From positions 1,178,001 to 1,242,000 of the forward strand of contig NZ_VDMN01000001.1 in assembly GCF_006335145.1 (NCBI RefSeq): a DNA stretch of 64,000 nucleotides. The letters run 5' to 3'. How positions within the stretch are numbered: position 1 is the stretch's first letter; each line of letters begins with the position of its first letter. This document shows, in pieces, positions 15,654 to 24,501 of this stretch. The notes beneath the pieces are model-generated. The model saw only the letters and a program-made list of their open reading frames with translations. It was not told the origin of the DNA and did no database searches. The stretch comes from Aliirhizobium smilacinae. Lineage in GTDB: Bacteria; Pseudomonadota; Alphaproteobacteria; Rhizobiales; Rhizobiaceae. The translations under genes were made by a program, and so were the position numbers.

Positions 15654-16529
15654 TCACGCCAGATTGCCGACGATCCGCTCTATCCATCGTCGGTGGATGT
15701 CACTCTTCACCTGATCCTTGTGCCGGTGTTCGGCAATCACGATCAGCGCCTTCCACATACACCAGCCGCGGGCGCGGTCCCAGGTTTCCCGATCCAGCCC
15801 CAACCTGCTTTCGAAGGCCTTGCGTGCCGGCGCGTCAAACAGCGTCCAGGATATCGCAAGATCCGCAGACGGATCGCCTACGCCGCAGGTTCCGAAGTCG
15901 ATGACCGCCGAGAGCTTGCCATTCTTTACAAGCAAGTTGCCTTCCGTGACATCCCCATGCAGCCAACGCGGTGGCCCCTGCCATGAAGAAGAAAGCGCCC
16001 TCTCCCATATATCGGATAGAAGCGAGGCATCCACTTCATCGGTTAGTTCGACAAGAGCCGCACGCGTCTCTCGATCATAAACCGAGAGCGGTCCTCCGCG
16101 ATGGAAATTATGGACCCCTGCGGGTGGCCCGCCGGTCGCATCGATTACCCACAATGCCTTCAGGAATTCGGCCAGATCATTGGCAAAGTCTTCGAGATCG
16201 CCGATCCGCTCGCGCTTTGCCGTTTCGCCATCGATCCATTGATAGATCGCCCATTGGCCCGGATAGCCGAATGCCGGCCTGCCCACGGCAAGCGGCACGG
16301 GTACTGGCAACGGAAGCTGCGGTGCAAGCACCGGTAGCCAACGCGCCTCTTTTGTTATCTGGGCGACATATCGTTCGGCACTCGGAAGCCTGACCGACAT
16401 ATCCGTGCCGAGGTGGAAGGTCCGATTGTCCCAACCGCTTTCCAAGACCGGCCTTATGGGCAGGGCCGCCCATTGCGGGAACTGATCTGCCACGAGACTG
16501 GCAACGAGTCCGGTGTCGATATCGAACAA
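15654..16529 (-). CDS. aminoglycoside phosphotransferase-like kinase
   Basis: A 291-aa APH/choline-kinase-fold protein. Recognisable parts are SGWDNRTFHLG near the N-terminus, WLHGDVTEGNLLV (catalytic loop HGDxxxxN) and VIDFGTCGVGDPSADLA (DFG metal site). Members include antibiotic kinases, but chromosomal copies often phosphorylate other small molecules, so resistance should not be assumed. I placed the start at TTG 16529, which has AGGAG 7 bp upstream and begins MFDIDTGLVASLV; the GTG at 16571 has no ribosome site and adds a Cys-rich stretch. It converges on ohrR. Confidence 0.88.
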   Translation of the reverse strand: MFDIDTGLVASLVADQFPQWAALPIRPVLESGWDNRTFHLGTDMSVRLPSAERYVAQITKEARWLPVLAPQLPLPVPVPLAVGRPAFGYPGQWAIYQWIDGETAKRERIGDLEDFANDLAEFLKALWVIDATGGPPAGVHNFHRGGPLSVYDRETRAALVELTDEVDASLLSDIWERALSSSWQGPPRWLHGDVTEGNLLVKNGKLSAVIDFGTCGVGDPSADLAISWTLFDAPARKAFESRLGLDRETWDRARGWCMWKALIVIAEHRHKDQVKSDIHRRWIERIVGNLA

Positions 16530-16593
16530 TGGCGAGCTCCTGCAATGATTGCACCAGCAGTTACTCGCCACTTATGACGTCTATTTGACGCTA

Positions 16594-17310
16594 TTACTGC
16601 CACACCACGATGCGCGTCTTGGCTGGCACGCGCTCATAGAGGTCTATGATGTCCTGGTTCATCAGGCGTACGCAGCCGGATGAAACGGCCTTGCCGATCG
16701 AACTCCATTCCGGCGAACCGTGCAGGCGGTAAAGCGTGTCCTGGCCGTTCTGGAAGATGTAGAGTGCACGGGCGCCGAGCGGGTTGTTGAGGCCGGGCGC
16801 CATGCCGCCGTTCTTGGAAGAATATTTGACCAGTTCCGGCTGGCGGGCGACCATTTCGTCCGGCGGGGTCCATTTCGGCCATTTCTGCTTCCACTGGATG
16901 ACGCCCTCGCCGCTCCAGGAGAAACCTTCGCGGCCGATGCCGACGCCGTAACGCATGGCGGAACCGCCCGGCTCGACCAGATAGAGAAAACGCGACGGCG
17001 TATCGACAACGATCGTGCCGGGACGTTCGCCGGTCGGATCGAGAACCCGCTGGCGATAATAACGCGGATTGATCTGCTGGTAGGGAATGGCCGGAATGAC
17101 GAAACCGCCATCGGCGACGCTACCATACATCATGGCGGCTTCGGAATTGCCGCCGGCCATTTGCGGCGGCTGGGTGCTGATGCCATCACGATAGGTGATG
17201 ACCTGCCCGCCATAAGGTGTGGTCGAGGCGCAACCGGCAAGCGTCGAGGCCGTGCCCGCACCGAGAAGAGTAAGAAAACTCCGGCGGGAGAAAGAAGTGT
17301 CGAATGTCAT
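16594..17310 (-). CDS. L,D-transpeptidase lipoprotein (copy 1)
   Basis: A 238-aa YkuD-fold L,D-transpeptidase. The N-terminus SRRSFLTLLGAGTASTLAGC combines a twin-arginine-like motif with a lipobox, so it is probably exported and lipid-anchored. The catalytic block is RLHGSPEWSSIGKAVSSGCVRL, with His and Cys of the HGxx...SSGCVR motif. It should make 3-3 peptidoglycan cross-links or link envelope proteins to it; in Agrobacterium-like cells 3-3 links are abundant. The start may instead be 17325. A paralog lies upstream in the same direction. Confidence 0.9.
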   Translation of the reverse strand: MTFDTSFSRRSFLTLLGAGTASTLAGCASTTPYGGQVITYRDGISTQPPQMAGGNSEAAMMYGSVADGGFVIPAIPYQQINPRYYRQRVLDPTGERPGTIVVDTPSRFLYLVEPGGSAMRYGVGIGREGFSWSGEGVIQWKQKWPKWTPPDEMVARQPELVKYSSKNGGMAPGLNNPLGARALYIFQNGQDTLYRLHGSPEWSSIGKAVSSGCVRLMNQDIIDLYERVPAKTRIVVWQ

Positions 17311-17467
17311 GTCAGGGAGAACCATCCAGAGGAACGCGATAAGGCAAAGCTTAATCGAACGCAGTCGAAGACGAAAGGTTCCGACTGCTTATGCCTGGTC
17401 TCTAAGACACAGGGCTGCGGCAAATCGGCAACGTTCACATGCCGACACGACGTATCACAGAAACGCG

Positions 17468-17492
17468 AGAAGCCGCCCAAAAGGCGGCTTCT
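17468..17492 (-). terminator. hairpin after L,D-transpeptidase 2
   Basis: AGAAGCCGCC pairs with GGCGGCTTCT around CAAAA. It lies just past the stop at 17517 on the reverse strand; the T-run is weak. Confidence 0.5.
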
Positions 17493-17516
17493 GTGTATAT
17501 TCTGGAGAAAACAGCT

Positions 17517-18359
17517 TTAGATGACGACGATCGGGGTGCCGCTCGGAACGCGGTCGAAGAGATCGACGACGTCCTGATTGAACATGCGCACGCAACCCGA
17601 CGAGGTGGCCTTGCCGACGGACTGCCAGTCCGGCGTACCGTGAACGCGGTAGAGCGTATCCTTGCCGTCCTTGTAGATGTAAAGCGCGCGAGCGCCGAGC
17701 GGGTTGTTGAGACCGGGCGTGGCACCGCCTTCGGCGGCTGCGAACTGGCGCAGAGCGGGATCGCGGGACACCATTTCATCGGGCGGCGTCCAGCGCGGCC
17801 ATTTCGCCTTGCGCTGGATCACGCCGCGGCCGGACCAGGCGAAACCCGCCTTGCCGAGACCGACGCCATAACGCATCGCCTTGCCACCCGGCTGGACGAG
17901 GTAGAGGTAATGGGCGCGGGTATCGACAACGATCGTACCCGGCGCTTCGTTGGTGCGGTAATCGACTTCCGATCGCAGGAACCGCTGATCGACGCGCGAA
18001 TAGGGAATCGCCGGCAACGTGTGATCGGCGTCGCGCGTGACGTCATACATCGTTCGATAGACCGGGTTGGAGACCGGCAGGCCGTAGGTCGCGCCGAGAT
18101 CGTATTTCTGGTGGAAATCGGACGGGTAAAGCTGGCGCTTGTGCGGAATAGCGCCCGGCATCGGCGGCGGCTGGTTGGACGGAGGGTCCTGATAGGGCGG
18201 AATATAGAAGACCGGCGCCGTTTCCTGAACGAAAACATTCGGGTTCACGCGGCTCGTATCGGTGACGAAAGGCACTTGGCAGCCAGCAAGCGAGGTCGTG
18301 GCGATAAGGGTGGCCGCAATACCAGTGGCGCGGCGAAGCGATGAAACTTTTTTCGGCAT
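17517..18359 (-). CDS. L,D-transpeptidase lipoprotein (copy 2)
   Basis: A 280-aa paralog of the neighbouring transpeptidase. The signal peptide ends TTSLAGCQV, a lipobox. A Pro-rich linker follows (YIPPYQDPPSNQPPPMPG). The catalytic block is RVHGTPDWQSVGKATSSGCVRM. The segment with WTPPDEMVSRDPALR is shared with copy 1. ATG 18359 is the first Met of the signal peptide; the frame extends to 18941 only as a shadow of the chemoreceptor region. The two copies are separated by about 200 bp and face the same way, but a hairpin lies between them, so separate transcription is likely. Confidence 0.9.
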   Translation of the reverse strand: MPKKVSSLRRATGIAATLIATTSLAGCQVPFVTDTSRVNPNVFVQETAPVFYIPPYQDPPSNQPPPMPGAIPHKRQLYPSDFHQKYDLGATYGLPVSNPVYRTMYDVTRDADHTLPAIPYSRVDQRFLRSEVDYRTNEAPGTIVVDTRAHYLYLVQPGGKAMRYGVGLGKAGFAWSGRGVIQRKAKWPRWTPPDEMVSRDPALRQFAAAEGGATPGLNNPLGARALYIYKDGKDTLYRVHGTPDWQSVGKATSSGCVRMFNQDVVDLFDRVPSGTPIVVI

Positions 18360-18644
18360 AAGGACCCGCTCGAGCAGATGACGTCTGGCGCACTCTTGCA
18401 GGTGGCGCTGGCGCGAAACTGGTGTGGGCGACGCGGGAGAGGCTGGGCATCCAGGCGACCGTGCGTTCCAAACATGTTTAATCAAATTTAAATGCGCGCA
18501 GGCTAATTTTGGCATGACGGGGTGGGATTCAGCTGCGATGCGAGCGGCGGTGTTCGTCATGTAATGTCTCAGACGGCATCCTGGCGCAGCGGCGGCATTT
18601 TCGCATGACCCGCGGGGGATCGCCTTTTCCCAATAGGAAGCGAA

Positions 18645-20636
18645 ATGCAGTTCCTCGAAAACGCAAAAATCCGCACGAAGATCGTCGCGGTTATCGCCCT
18701 GATGGGGGCTATCGCCCTTATCGGGCTGTTCTATGTCAGCATGCAGTTCAAGAATGCCGACGAAAGATACTCCTATTTCATCTCGCATGAGAGCACGGCT
18801 GCGACGCTGAACGCGCGCGCAACAGCAGGACTTCTGCAGCTGGGCTTCCAGCTCGGCCTGATGCAGGTCAATGATCCCACTTCGCCGGAATTTGCCGCCG
18901 CCGTGAAGAAATACGAAGGCGATCGCGACCTGATGAAGCAACGCGTCAGCATGACCGTCGATCTCGTGCCCACACGCCGCGCTGCCGCCGACGGCATATT
19001 GAAGGCCGTCGATGAATTCGATCAGCTGGGGCAGAAGGTCATCACGCTTGCCAAGAACGGACAGGCGACAGAGGCACGCGCCGCCATGCGCGATGCCGGC
19101 GCCAAGCTCATGCAGGTCCTGCCGCTTTTCGCTTCCGGCAATGACGAACTGATGAAGTCAGTCGATGTCGGAACGGCCGAACTTCAGGCAGATACGAACG
19201 ACACGATCATCACCGGCCTCGTTGCGCTCGGCGTTTCGCTTGCAGTCCTGATCCTGCTCGGCCTTTACGTTGCCTCGCGCGGCATCACCGGTCCGATCGC
19301 TCGACTGAGCGACCGCATGGCGGAACTCGCTTCCGGCGAAACCAACCGCGAAATTCCGGGTCTCGACCGCCGCGACGAAATCGGCACGATGGCGCAGGCC
19401 GTACAGGTGTTCAAGGACAATGCGCTGAAAACACAGGCGCTGGAACGCGAGGCGGAATCGCAGCGCAGCCTTACCGAAGACCAGCGCCGACGTAATGCCG
19501 AAGAAGCGCGCATCCGCGCCGAAGCCATGGCGGAAGCCACGAACGGTCTCGCCACCGGTCTCAAGCACCTGTCTTCCGGCGACCTGACCTTCCAGCTGGA
19601 ACGTGCTTTCGCCCAGGAATTCGAAAGCCTACGTGCCGACTTCAACGCCGCCGTTTCACAGCTGCGCGGCACGCTCGGCTCGGTGGCCCAAGCAACGAGC
19701 TCGATCGATTCGGGTTCGCGCGAAGTCAGCCAGAGCGCCGACGATCTTTCCAAGCGGACCGAGCAGCAGGCCGCTTCGCTGGAAGAAACCGCCGCCGCAC
19801 TGGACCAGATCACGGTCAACGTCACCAACTCCTCCAAGCGTGCTGAAGAGGCCCGCAAGGTGGCGATCCAGGCCAATGAAAGCGCCCGCCATTCCGGCGC
19901 CGTCGTTGCCAATGCCGTCAACGCCATGGGCCGTATCGAGGAATCGTCGGGCCAGATCTCCAACATCATCGGCGTGATCGACGACATCGCCTTCCAGACC
20001 AACCTGCTTGCGCTCAACGCCGGTGTCGAAGCCGCACGTGCGGGCGAAGCCGGCAAGGGTTTTGCCGTCGTCGCACAGGAAGTTCGCGAACTGGCGCAGC
20101 GTTCCGCCCAGGCCGCCAAGGAGATCAAGGATCTGATCGGAAAGTCCTCCGTCGAGGTCGGAACCGGCGTCAAACTGGTCAGCGATACCGGCACGGCACT
20201 GAAGACGATCGAGGACTATATCGTCACGATCAACCAGCACATGGATTCGATCGCGACCTCCTCGCGCGAGCAGTCGGTCGGCCTTGCGGAAGTCAACACT
20301 GCCGTCAACCAGATGGACCAGGTGACGCAGCAGAACGCGGCGATGGTGGAAGAAGCCAATGCCGCCGGCGCCACGCTTGCCACCGAAGCCGGTCGTCTGC
20401 GTGAAATCATCTCGCAGTTCCAGCTCGGTCAGGGTGGAGCTGCAAGCTTCTCGCAGCAGTCCACGGCCCTGCGCCACACCGCATCGACGATGGCGGCGCC
20501 CGTCAGAACCGCCTCGCGCGGCTCGGCACCGGTTGCATCACCGGCCCGCGGCATGGTCGGCAAGATCGCCCAGGCTTTCGGCGGCCGCAGCAGCGCTTCC
20601 GCAGCGCCGTCCACGGACAGCTGGGAAGAGTTTTGA
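18645..20636 (+). CDS. methyl-accepting chemotaxis protein with C-terminal WEEF tether
   Basis: A 663-aa chemoreceptor. The first transmembrane segment lies near residues 12-30, then a periplasmic helical sensor, a second transmembrane segment near 190-212, HAMP ([20 protein letters not shown]) and the cytoplasmic domain. The signalling tip [19 protein letters not shown] is identical to the first receptor in this window. The last five residues are SWEEF, again a CheR/CheB-tether-like tail. TAGGAAG precedes ATG 18645. A strong terminator follows, so it is a single-gene unit. The sensor domains of the two receptors differ, so the ligands probably differ. Confidence 0.95.
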   Translation: MQFLENAKIRTKIVAVIALMGAIALIGLFYVSMQFKNADERYSYFISHESTAATLNARATAGLLQLGFQLGLMQVNDPTSPEFAAAVKKYEGDRDLMKQRVSMTVDLVPTRRAAADGILKAVDEFDQLGQKVITLAKNGQATEARAAMRDAGAKLMQVLPLFASGNDELMKSVDVGTAELQADTNDTIITGLVALGVSLAVLILLGLYVASRGITGPIARLSDRMAELASGETNREIPGLDRRDEIGTMAQAVQVFKDNALKTQALEREAESQRSLTEDQRRRNAEEARIRAEAMAEATNGLATGLKHLSSGDLTFQLERAFAQEFESLRADFNAAVSQLRGTLGSVAQATSSIDSGSREVSQSADDLSKRTEQQAASLEETAAALDQITVNVTNSSKRAEEARKVAIQANESARHSGAVVANAVNAMGRIEESSGQISNIIGVIDDIAFQTNLLALNAGVEAARAGEAGKGFAVVAQEVRELAQRSAQAAKEIKDLIGKSSVEVGTGVKLVSDTGTALKTIEDYIVTINQHMDSIATSSREQSVGLAEVNTAVNQMDQVTQQNAAMVEEANAAGATLATEAGRLREIISQFQLGQGGAASFSQQSTALRHTASTMAAPVRTASRGSAPVASPARGMVGKIAQAFGGRSSASAAPSTDSWEEF

Positions 20637-20680
20637 GCCAAGGCGAAAGCCGGCCTTAAAACCGGTCGCCACGATAATCG

Positions 20681-20717
20681 AAAGGCGGGAGCGTTCAGGC
20701 GCTCCCGCCTTTTTCTT
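20681..20717 (+). terminator. terminator after second chemoreceptor
   Basis: AAAGGCGGGAGCG and CGCTCCCGCCTTT pair around TTCAGG, followed by a T-rich tail. Confidence 0.85.
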
Positions 20718-20746
20718 TCTGCTCTGCCGGGCAGCTCTCCCGCCGA

Positions 20747-21646
20747 TCAGGCAAACTGATTGAAGAAATGAATGCTTTCGGCAACGGCGCCGGGAACGAC
20801 ACCGTTATGCGTGCCGGGCAGTATCTTCTTGTCGATCGAGACGCCGGCCGAGCGTGCCCGCTCCATCAGCAGCTCGTGATCCTTGTCGAAAGGGCGTTCT
20901 TCGGAACCGCGCAGCAGGAATGTCGGGCATTTGAGGCTGCCGCCGAAACAGGCGGACGATCGCATGACGAATTCCATCGGATCGGAGGCGTCAAAGGGCA
21001 TTTCGTTGGAATAGCGGCCGAAATAACGCCAGGCGCTGACGCCAGCCGAGATCGGCGCGGCGGCGCGGAATTTTCGCGTCATGGAGGCAAGAAGCGCCAG
21101 CGTGCCGCCATTCGAGTGACCGGCGATGAAGAACCGGTTGCGGTCTATGCCGGGCAGATTTTCAAGATAGGTCGCGGCGGCAAGTGCATCGGCGGTCTCG
21201 TCGTAAAAGCCGGAATAATTGCCGGCCTGGCCGTTTTCCCCGCGGAAGGATGGCAGGAGGACAACGAAACCCGCTTCCCAATAGGCCTTCAGCAATTCCC
21301 AATGGCCATCACCGGTGGCATTGCCGCCGTGAAGGAAAAGCACTGCGGGTTTCAGCTTTTTCGATGGCTCGTAATGGGATAGCCAGGCGATCAGCTGGAT
21401 CGAGCCGTCGGGACCACCCGGATAGGTGACTCGCTTGGCGCCGGGCGGGGTGCCGAGCGGCGAAGAGACTTCCGGTGATGGCCCCTTTCTCACGAGGCGC
21501 GTCGAGAAATGACGACGTGCCTCCCCATAATCACTGCTTTCAAGCGGCGGAACATCCGGCGTCGGAAAAGGCGTGGCGGCGACGGAGGTTCTGCAAACGG
21601 CACCGGCGGCGATGCCGGTCAGGATGATGCGGCGGGTGATCAGCAT
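20747..21646 (-). CDS. exported alpha/beta hydrolase
   Basis: A 299-aa serine hydrolase of the prolyl-oligopeptidase/dienelactone-hydrolase type. The N-terminus MLITRRIILTGIAAGAVC has a twin-arginine-like signal. The oxyanion region is VLFLHGGN, the nucleophile is Ser in GHSNGG, and the C-terminal GTHNGVV supplies the His. The substrate is unknown. I start at ATG 21646, the first residue of the signal peptide. The next gene on this strand is the DNA ligase, 88 bp upstream of this start. Confidence 0.85.
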   Translation of the reverse strand: MLITRRIILTGIAAGAVCRTSVAATPFPTPDVPPLESSDYGEARRHFSTRLVRKGPSPEVSSPLGTPPGAKRVTYPGGPDGSIQLIAWLSHYEPSKKLKPAVLFLHGGNATGDGHWELLKAYWEAGFVVLLPSFRGENGQAGNYSGFYDETADALAAATYLENLPGIDRNRFFIAGHSNGGTLALLASMTRKFRAAAPISAGVSAWRYFGRYSNEMPFDASDPMEFVMRSSACFGGSLKCPTFLLRGSEERPFDKDHELLMERARSAGVSIDKKILPGTHNGVVPGAVAESIHFFNQFA

Positions 21647-21734
21647 TGGCGAAGGATCCTGCGGCGGGGTTTCAGTATTACTGAAGTTGGAGAAAAGGCA
21701 ATTCCAAGATGCATTCACGACGATCGCACCGGGC

Positions 21735-23381
21735 TCAGGGCGGCCCCTCCTTCATCTCGATCATCGCCGTCAGCGTTTCCAGCCGGTCGGCATCGCGCGG
21801 CAGCTTGTCCTGCCGCAGGCGCGCGATACGCGGAAAGCGCATCGCGACGCCGGATTTGTGGCGTGTCGAGCGGGCGATGCCCTCGAAAGCGACCTCCAGT
21901 ACGAAGCCGAAATCAGGCGTCGCCTTCACTGCCCTCACCGGTCCGAAACGGTCTATCGTGTTGTCGCGGACGAATTTGTCGAGCACTTCGAGTTCCGCAT
22001 CGGTGAATCCGAAATAGGCCTTGCCGACCGGCACGAGCTGGTCGCCCTCCTCCGTCCTTGTCCAGACGCCGAAGGTGAAGTCGGAATAGTAGCTGGAACG
22101 CTTGCCGTGGCCACGCTGGGCGTAAAGCATCACCGCATCGATATTGTAGGGCTCGCGCTTCCACTTGAACCACGGGCCTTTCAGGCGGCCCGCCTGATAG
22201 GGGCTGTCCTTGCGCTTGATCATCACGCCTTCTATGACCGGATCGGGCGGATCGATGCGCAACCGTTCGAGTTCGACCCAATCGGTGAAGGGCACGAGCT
22301 CGGAGAGATCGAAGCGATCATGCGGCGCCTTCTCGATCACTTCTAAAAGGCGGTCGCGGCGGGTGAGGAAACCATCGGCGCGGATATCCGCGTCGCCTTG
22401 GAACAGAAAATCGTAGGCGCGGACGAAGGCGGGATATTCGTCCATTATCTTGGGCGTGACGGTCTTGCGGTTGAGGCGTTGCTGCAGATCGGAAAAGGTT
22501 CGTGTCGGGGCGTTGGTCCGTTTCGTGCCGCCGACGAGCAGTTCGCCGTCGATGACGCCTTCGAAATTGATCGCCTCCACCACATCGGGAAAGGCGCCGG
22601 TAATGTCGTCGCCGGAGCGGGAATAGAGTTTTCTCGTGCCGCCATAACTCGACATCTGGACGCGGATACCGTCCCATTTCCATTCGGCGGCATAGTCCGC
22701 GGGATCGAGCTTTTCGAGATCGCCGGTTTCAACCGGATTGGCCAGCATGACGGAATGGAAGATCGCCGGCGTGGCGAGGACCGGTTTTTCTGCCCTGCCC
22801 TCCAGCCAGGCGAAAAGCGGCTCGTAAGGCGGAGTGAGACCATGCCAGAGCGTCTCGATCTCGATGATATCCCTTTTCGTGTCTCCCGGACCACTCATAT
22901 CGGCCAGCGCCTGCTTGGCGAGACGGGCGGAGACACCGATGCGCAGCGAACCGGTGGCGAGTTTGAGGAAGGCGAAACGGCCGGACGGATCGAGATGATC
23001 GAGGAGATCCCGCACGGCACCGCGGACTTCGGTGCGGCCGAGCGAATTCATCCGTCTGACGACTTCGGAGAGGCGCGGCTGATGGTCGTCGTCGATGCGT
23101 TCTTTCGCACGACCATCCCAGACCAGCGAGATGGTCTCGGCGAGATCGCCGACATAGTCGTAGGAATACTGGAAGAGGATCGGGTCCATCTGCTCCAGCA
23201 CGAGTTCGCGCAGGAGTGCCGGCTTGACGCTTTTCAGGTCCAGAGCGCCGGCAAGTGCTGCCAGGCCGTAACCGCGGTCGGGATCGGGAGTTGTGCGGAA
23301 ATAATCGACGAGCAGGGTCAGCTTGCCGTTGCGCGACGGGGTGAGAACTAGGCGGTCGAGCAGGGTTGCGAAGGCTTTCAT
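21735..23381 (-). CDS. ATP-dependent DNA ligase, cisplatin-damage-response type
   Basis: A 548-aa ATP-dependent DNA ligase. An N-terminal DNA-binding domain (residues 1-200) leads to the adenylation domain with the nucleophile Lys235 in AEWKWDGIRV. Later ligase motifs include IDGELLVGG, EGVMIKRKDSPY and WFKWKREPY. The C-terminal OB-fold ends with FPRIARLRQDK. This is the type encoded with an MBL-fold exonuclease, an Lhr-like helicase and PdeM in many bacteria, and linked to survival of crosslinking damage. Here the exonuclease gene lies 70 bp upstream. ATG 23381 follows GAGG. It is separate from the NAD-dependent LigA. Confidence 0.93.
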   Translation of the reverse strand: MKAFATLLDRLVLTPSRNGKLTLLVDYFRTTPDPDRGYGLAALAGALDLKSVKPALLRELVLEQMDPILFQYSYDYVGDLAETISLVWDGRAKERIDDDHQPRLSEVVRRMNSLGRTEVRGAVRDLLDHLDPSGRFAFLKLATGSLRIGVSARLAKQALADMSGPGDTKRDIIEIETLWHGLTPPYEPLFAWLEGRAEKPVLATPAIFHSVMLANPVETGDLEKLDPADYAAEWKWDGIRVQMSSYGGTRKLYSRSGDDITGAFPDVVEAINFEGVIDGELLVGGTKRTNAPTRTFSDLQQRLNRKTVTPKIMDEYPAFVRAYDFLFQGDADIRADGFLTRRDRLLEVIEKAPHDRFDLSELVPFTDWVELERLRIDPPDPVIEGVMIKRKDSPYQAGRLKGPWFKWKREPYNIDAVMLYAQRGHGKRSSYYSDFTFGVWTRTEEGDQLVPVGKAYFGFTDAELEVLDKFVRDNTIDRFGPVRAVKATPDFGFVLEVAFEGIARSTRHKSGVAMRFPRIARLRQDKLPRDADRLETLTAMIEMKEGPP

Positions 23382-23451
23382 TGCGTGGCCTCGCCGGTAG
23401 CTGACATCGTGCCATGCCAGAGGGGGATGTCGCGATGCAGATAGCTCACCA

Positions 23452-24462
23452 TCAATCCCCCTCATCTTCATAACCGACGAGATGCAGCGGTCGCGCGGGG
23501 ATGCCTTTCAGCTCGCACCAGCGGACCAGGGCCTCTTCGCGGCCATGGGTGACCCAGACCTGTTGCGGGGCGATCTCCTCGATGGTCATCAGAAGTTCCG
23601 GCCAGTCGCAATGGTCGGAGACGACAAGCGGCAGTTCGACGCCGCCCTGTTTTGCCCGCTGGCGAACCATCATCCAGCCGGAGGCGAACGAGATCAGCGG
23701 TTCGTTGAAGCGCCGCGCCCAGCGGTCCTGAAAGGCGGATGGCGGACCAACGACGACGGCGCCGGCAAATTCCGCCGGCTTGCTCTTCTCGATCGTCGCA
23801 GGGCGGATGTCGCCAAGCTCGATCCCCTGGCTCTGGTAATAGTCACAGAGCCGTGCCAGCGCGCCATGGATGTAGATCGGTTCGGAGTAACCGCCATCGC
23901 GGATCAGGCGGATCACCCGCTGCGCCTTGCCCAGCGCATAGGCGCCGACCAGATGGCTGCGTTCGGGAAACTGTTCGAGCGAGGTGAACAGTTTTTCGAT
24001 CTCGGTCTTCGGATCGGGATGATGGAAGACCGGCAGGCCGAAGGTCGCCTCTGTGATGAAGACATCGCAAGGAATCGGCTCGAAAGGAGCACAGGTGGGG
24101 TCGACGCCGCGTTTGTAGTCGCCCGAGACGACGATCCGCAGGCCGTCCTTCTCGATCAGGATCTGGGCCGAACCCAGTACATGCCCGGCAGGTTTGAACA
24201 TCACCTTGACGCCGTCGATGACAATCTCCTCGCCCCATCCGGCCGCCTGTTCGGAGCCGGTGAAATCCTCACCATAGCGGATGCGCATGATGTCGAGGGT
24301 CTGGCGGGTGGCGAGCACGCTGCCATGGCCGGCACGGGCATGATCGGAATGGCCGTGGGTGATCAGCGCATGCCCGACCGGGCGCACGGGATCAACGTAG
24401 AAATTTCCGATGGGACAAAAAAGCCCGGCGGGGGTCGGATGAAGCAGAGCCTCTGGTTTCAT
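23452..24462 (-). CDS. ligase-associated DNA exonuclease, MBL fold
   Basis: A 336-aa metallo-beta-lactamase/beta-CASP-type nuclease. The zinc motif HGHSDH lies near residue 36, and further metal ligands are in PAGHVLGSAQ and SGDYKR. The later part reads DHCDWPEL and WVTHGREEAL. Such proteins accompany ATP-dependent ligases and act in DNA end processing. The start is ATG 24462; a TTG at 24471 is less likely. It is upstream of the ligase with a 70-bp gap, likely co-transcribed. The helicase and PdeM partners of the four-gene set are not adjacent. Confidence 0.9.
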   Translation of the reverse strand: MKPEALLHPTPAGLFCPIGNFYVDPVRPVGHALITHGHSDHARAGHGSVLATRQTLDIMRIRYGEDFTGSEQAAGWGEEIVIDGVKVMFKPAGHVLGSAQILIEKDGLRIVVSGDYKRGVDPTCAPFEPIPCDVFITEATFGLPVFHHPDPKTEIEKLFTSLEQFPERSHLVGAYALGKAQRVIRLIRDGGYSEPIYIHGALARLCDYYQSQGIELGDIRPATIEKSKPAEFAGAVVVGPPSAFQDRWARRFNEPLISFASGWMMVRQRAKQGGVELPLVVSDHCDWPELLMTIEEIAPQQVWVTHGREEALVRWCELKGIPARPLHLVGYEDEGD

Positions 24463-24501
24463 GCCTATCAAGATAGGCGCGCGGCCCGGACTTTCGAGAG
24501 C

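Noticed and set aside
18475..18495. TTAA-N6-TTAA upstream of the second chemoreceptor
   Set aside because: The spacer is 6, not 7, so it is not a CtrA box by the usual rule.
18360..18941. N-terminal extension of L,D-transpeptidase 2
   Set aside because: A lipoprotein signal begins at 18359; the extension is antisense to the chemoreceptor start.
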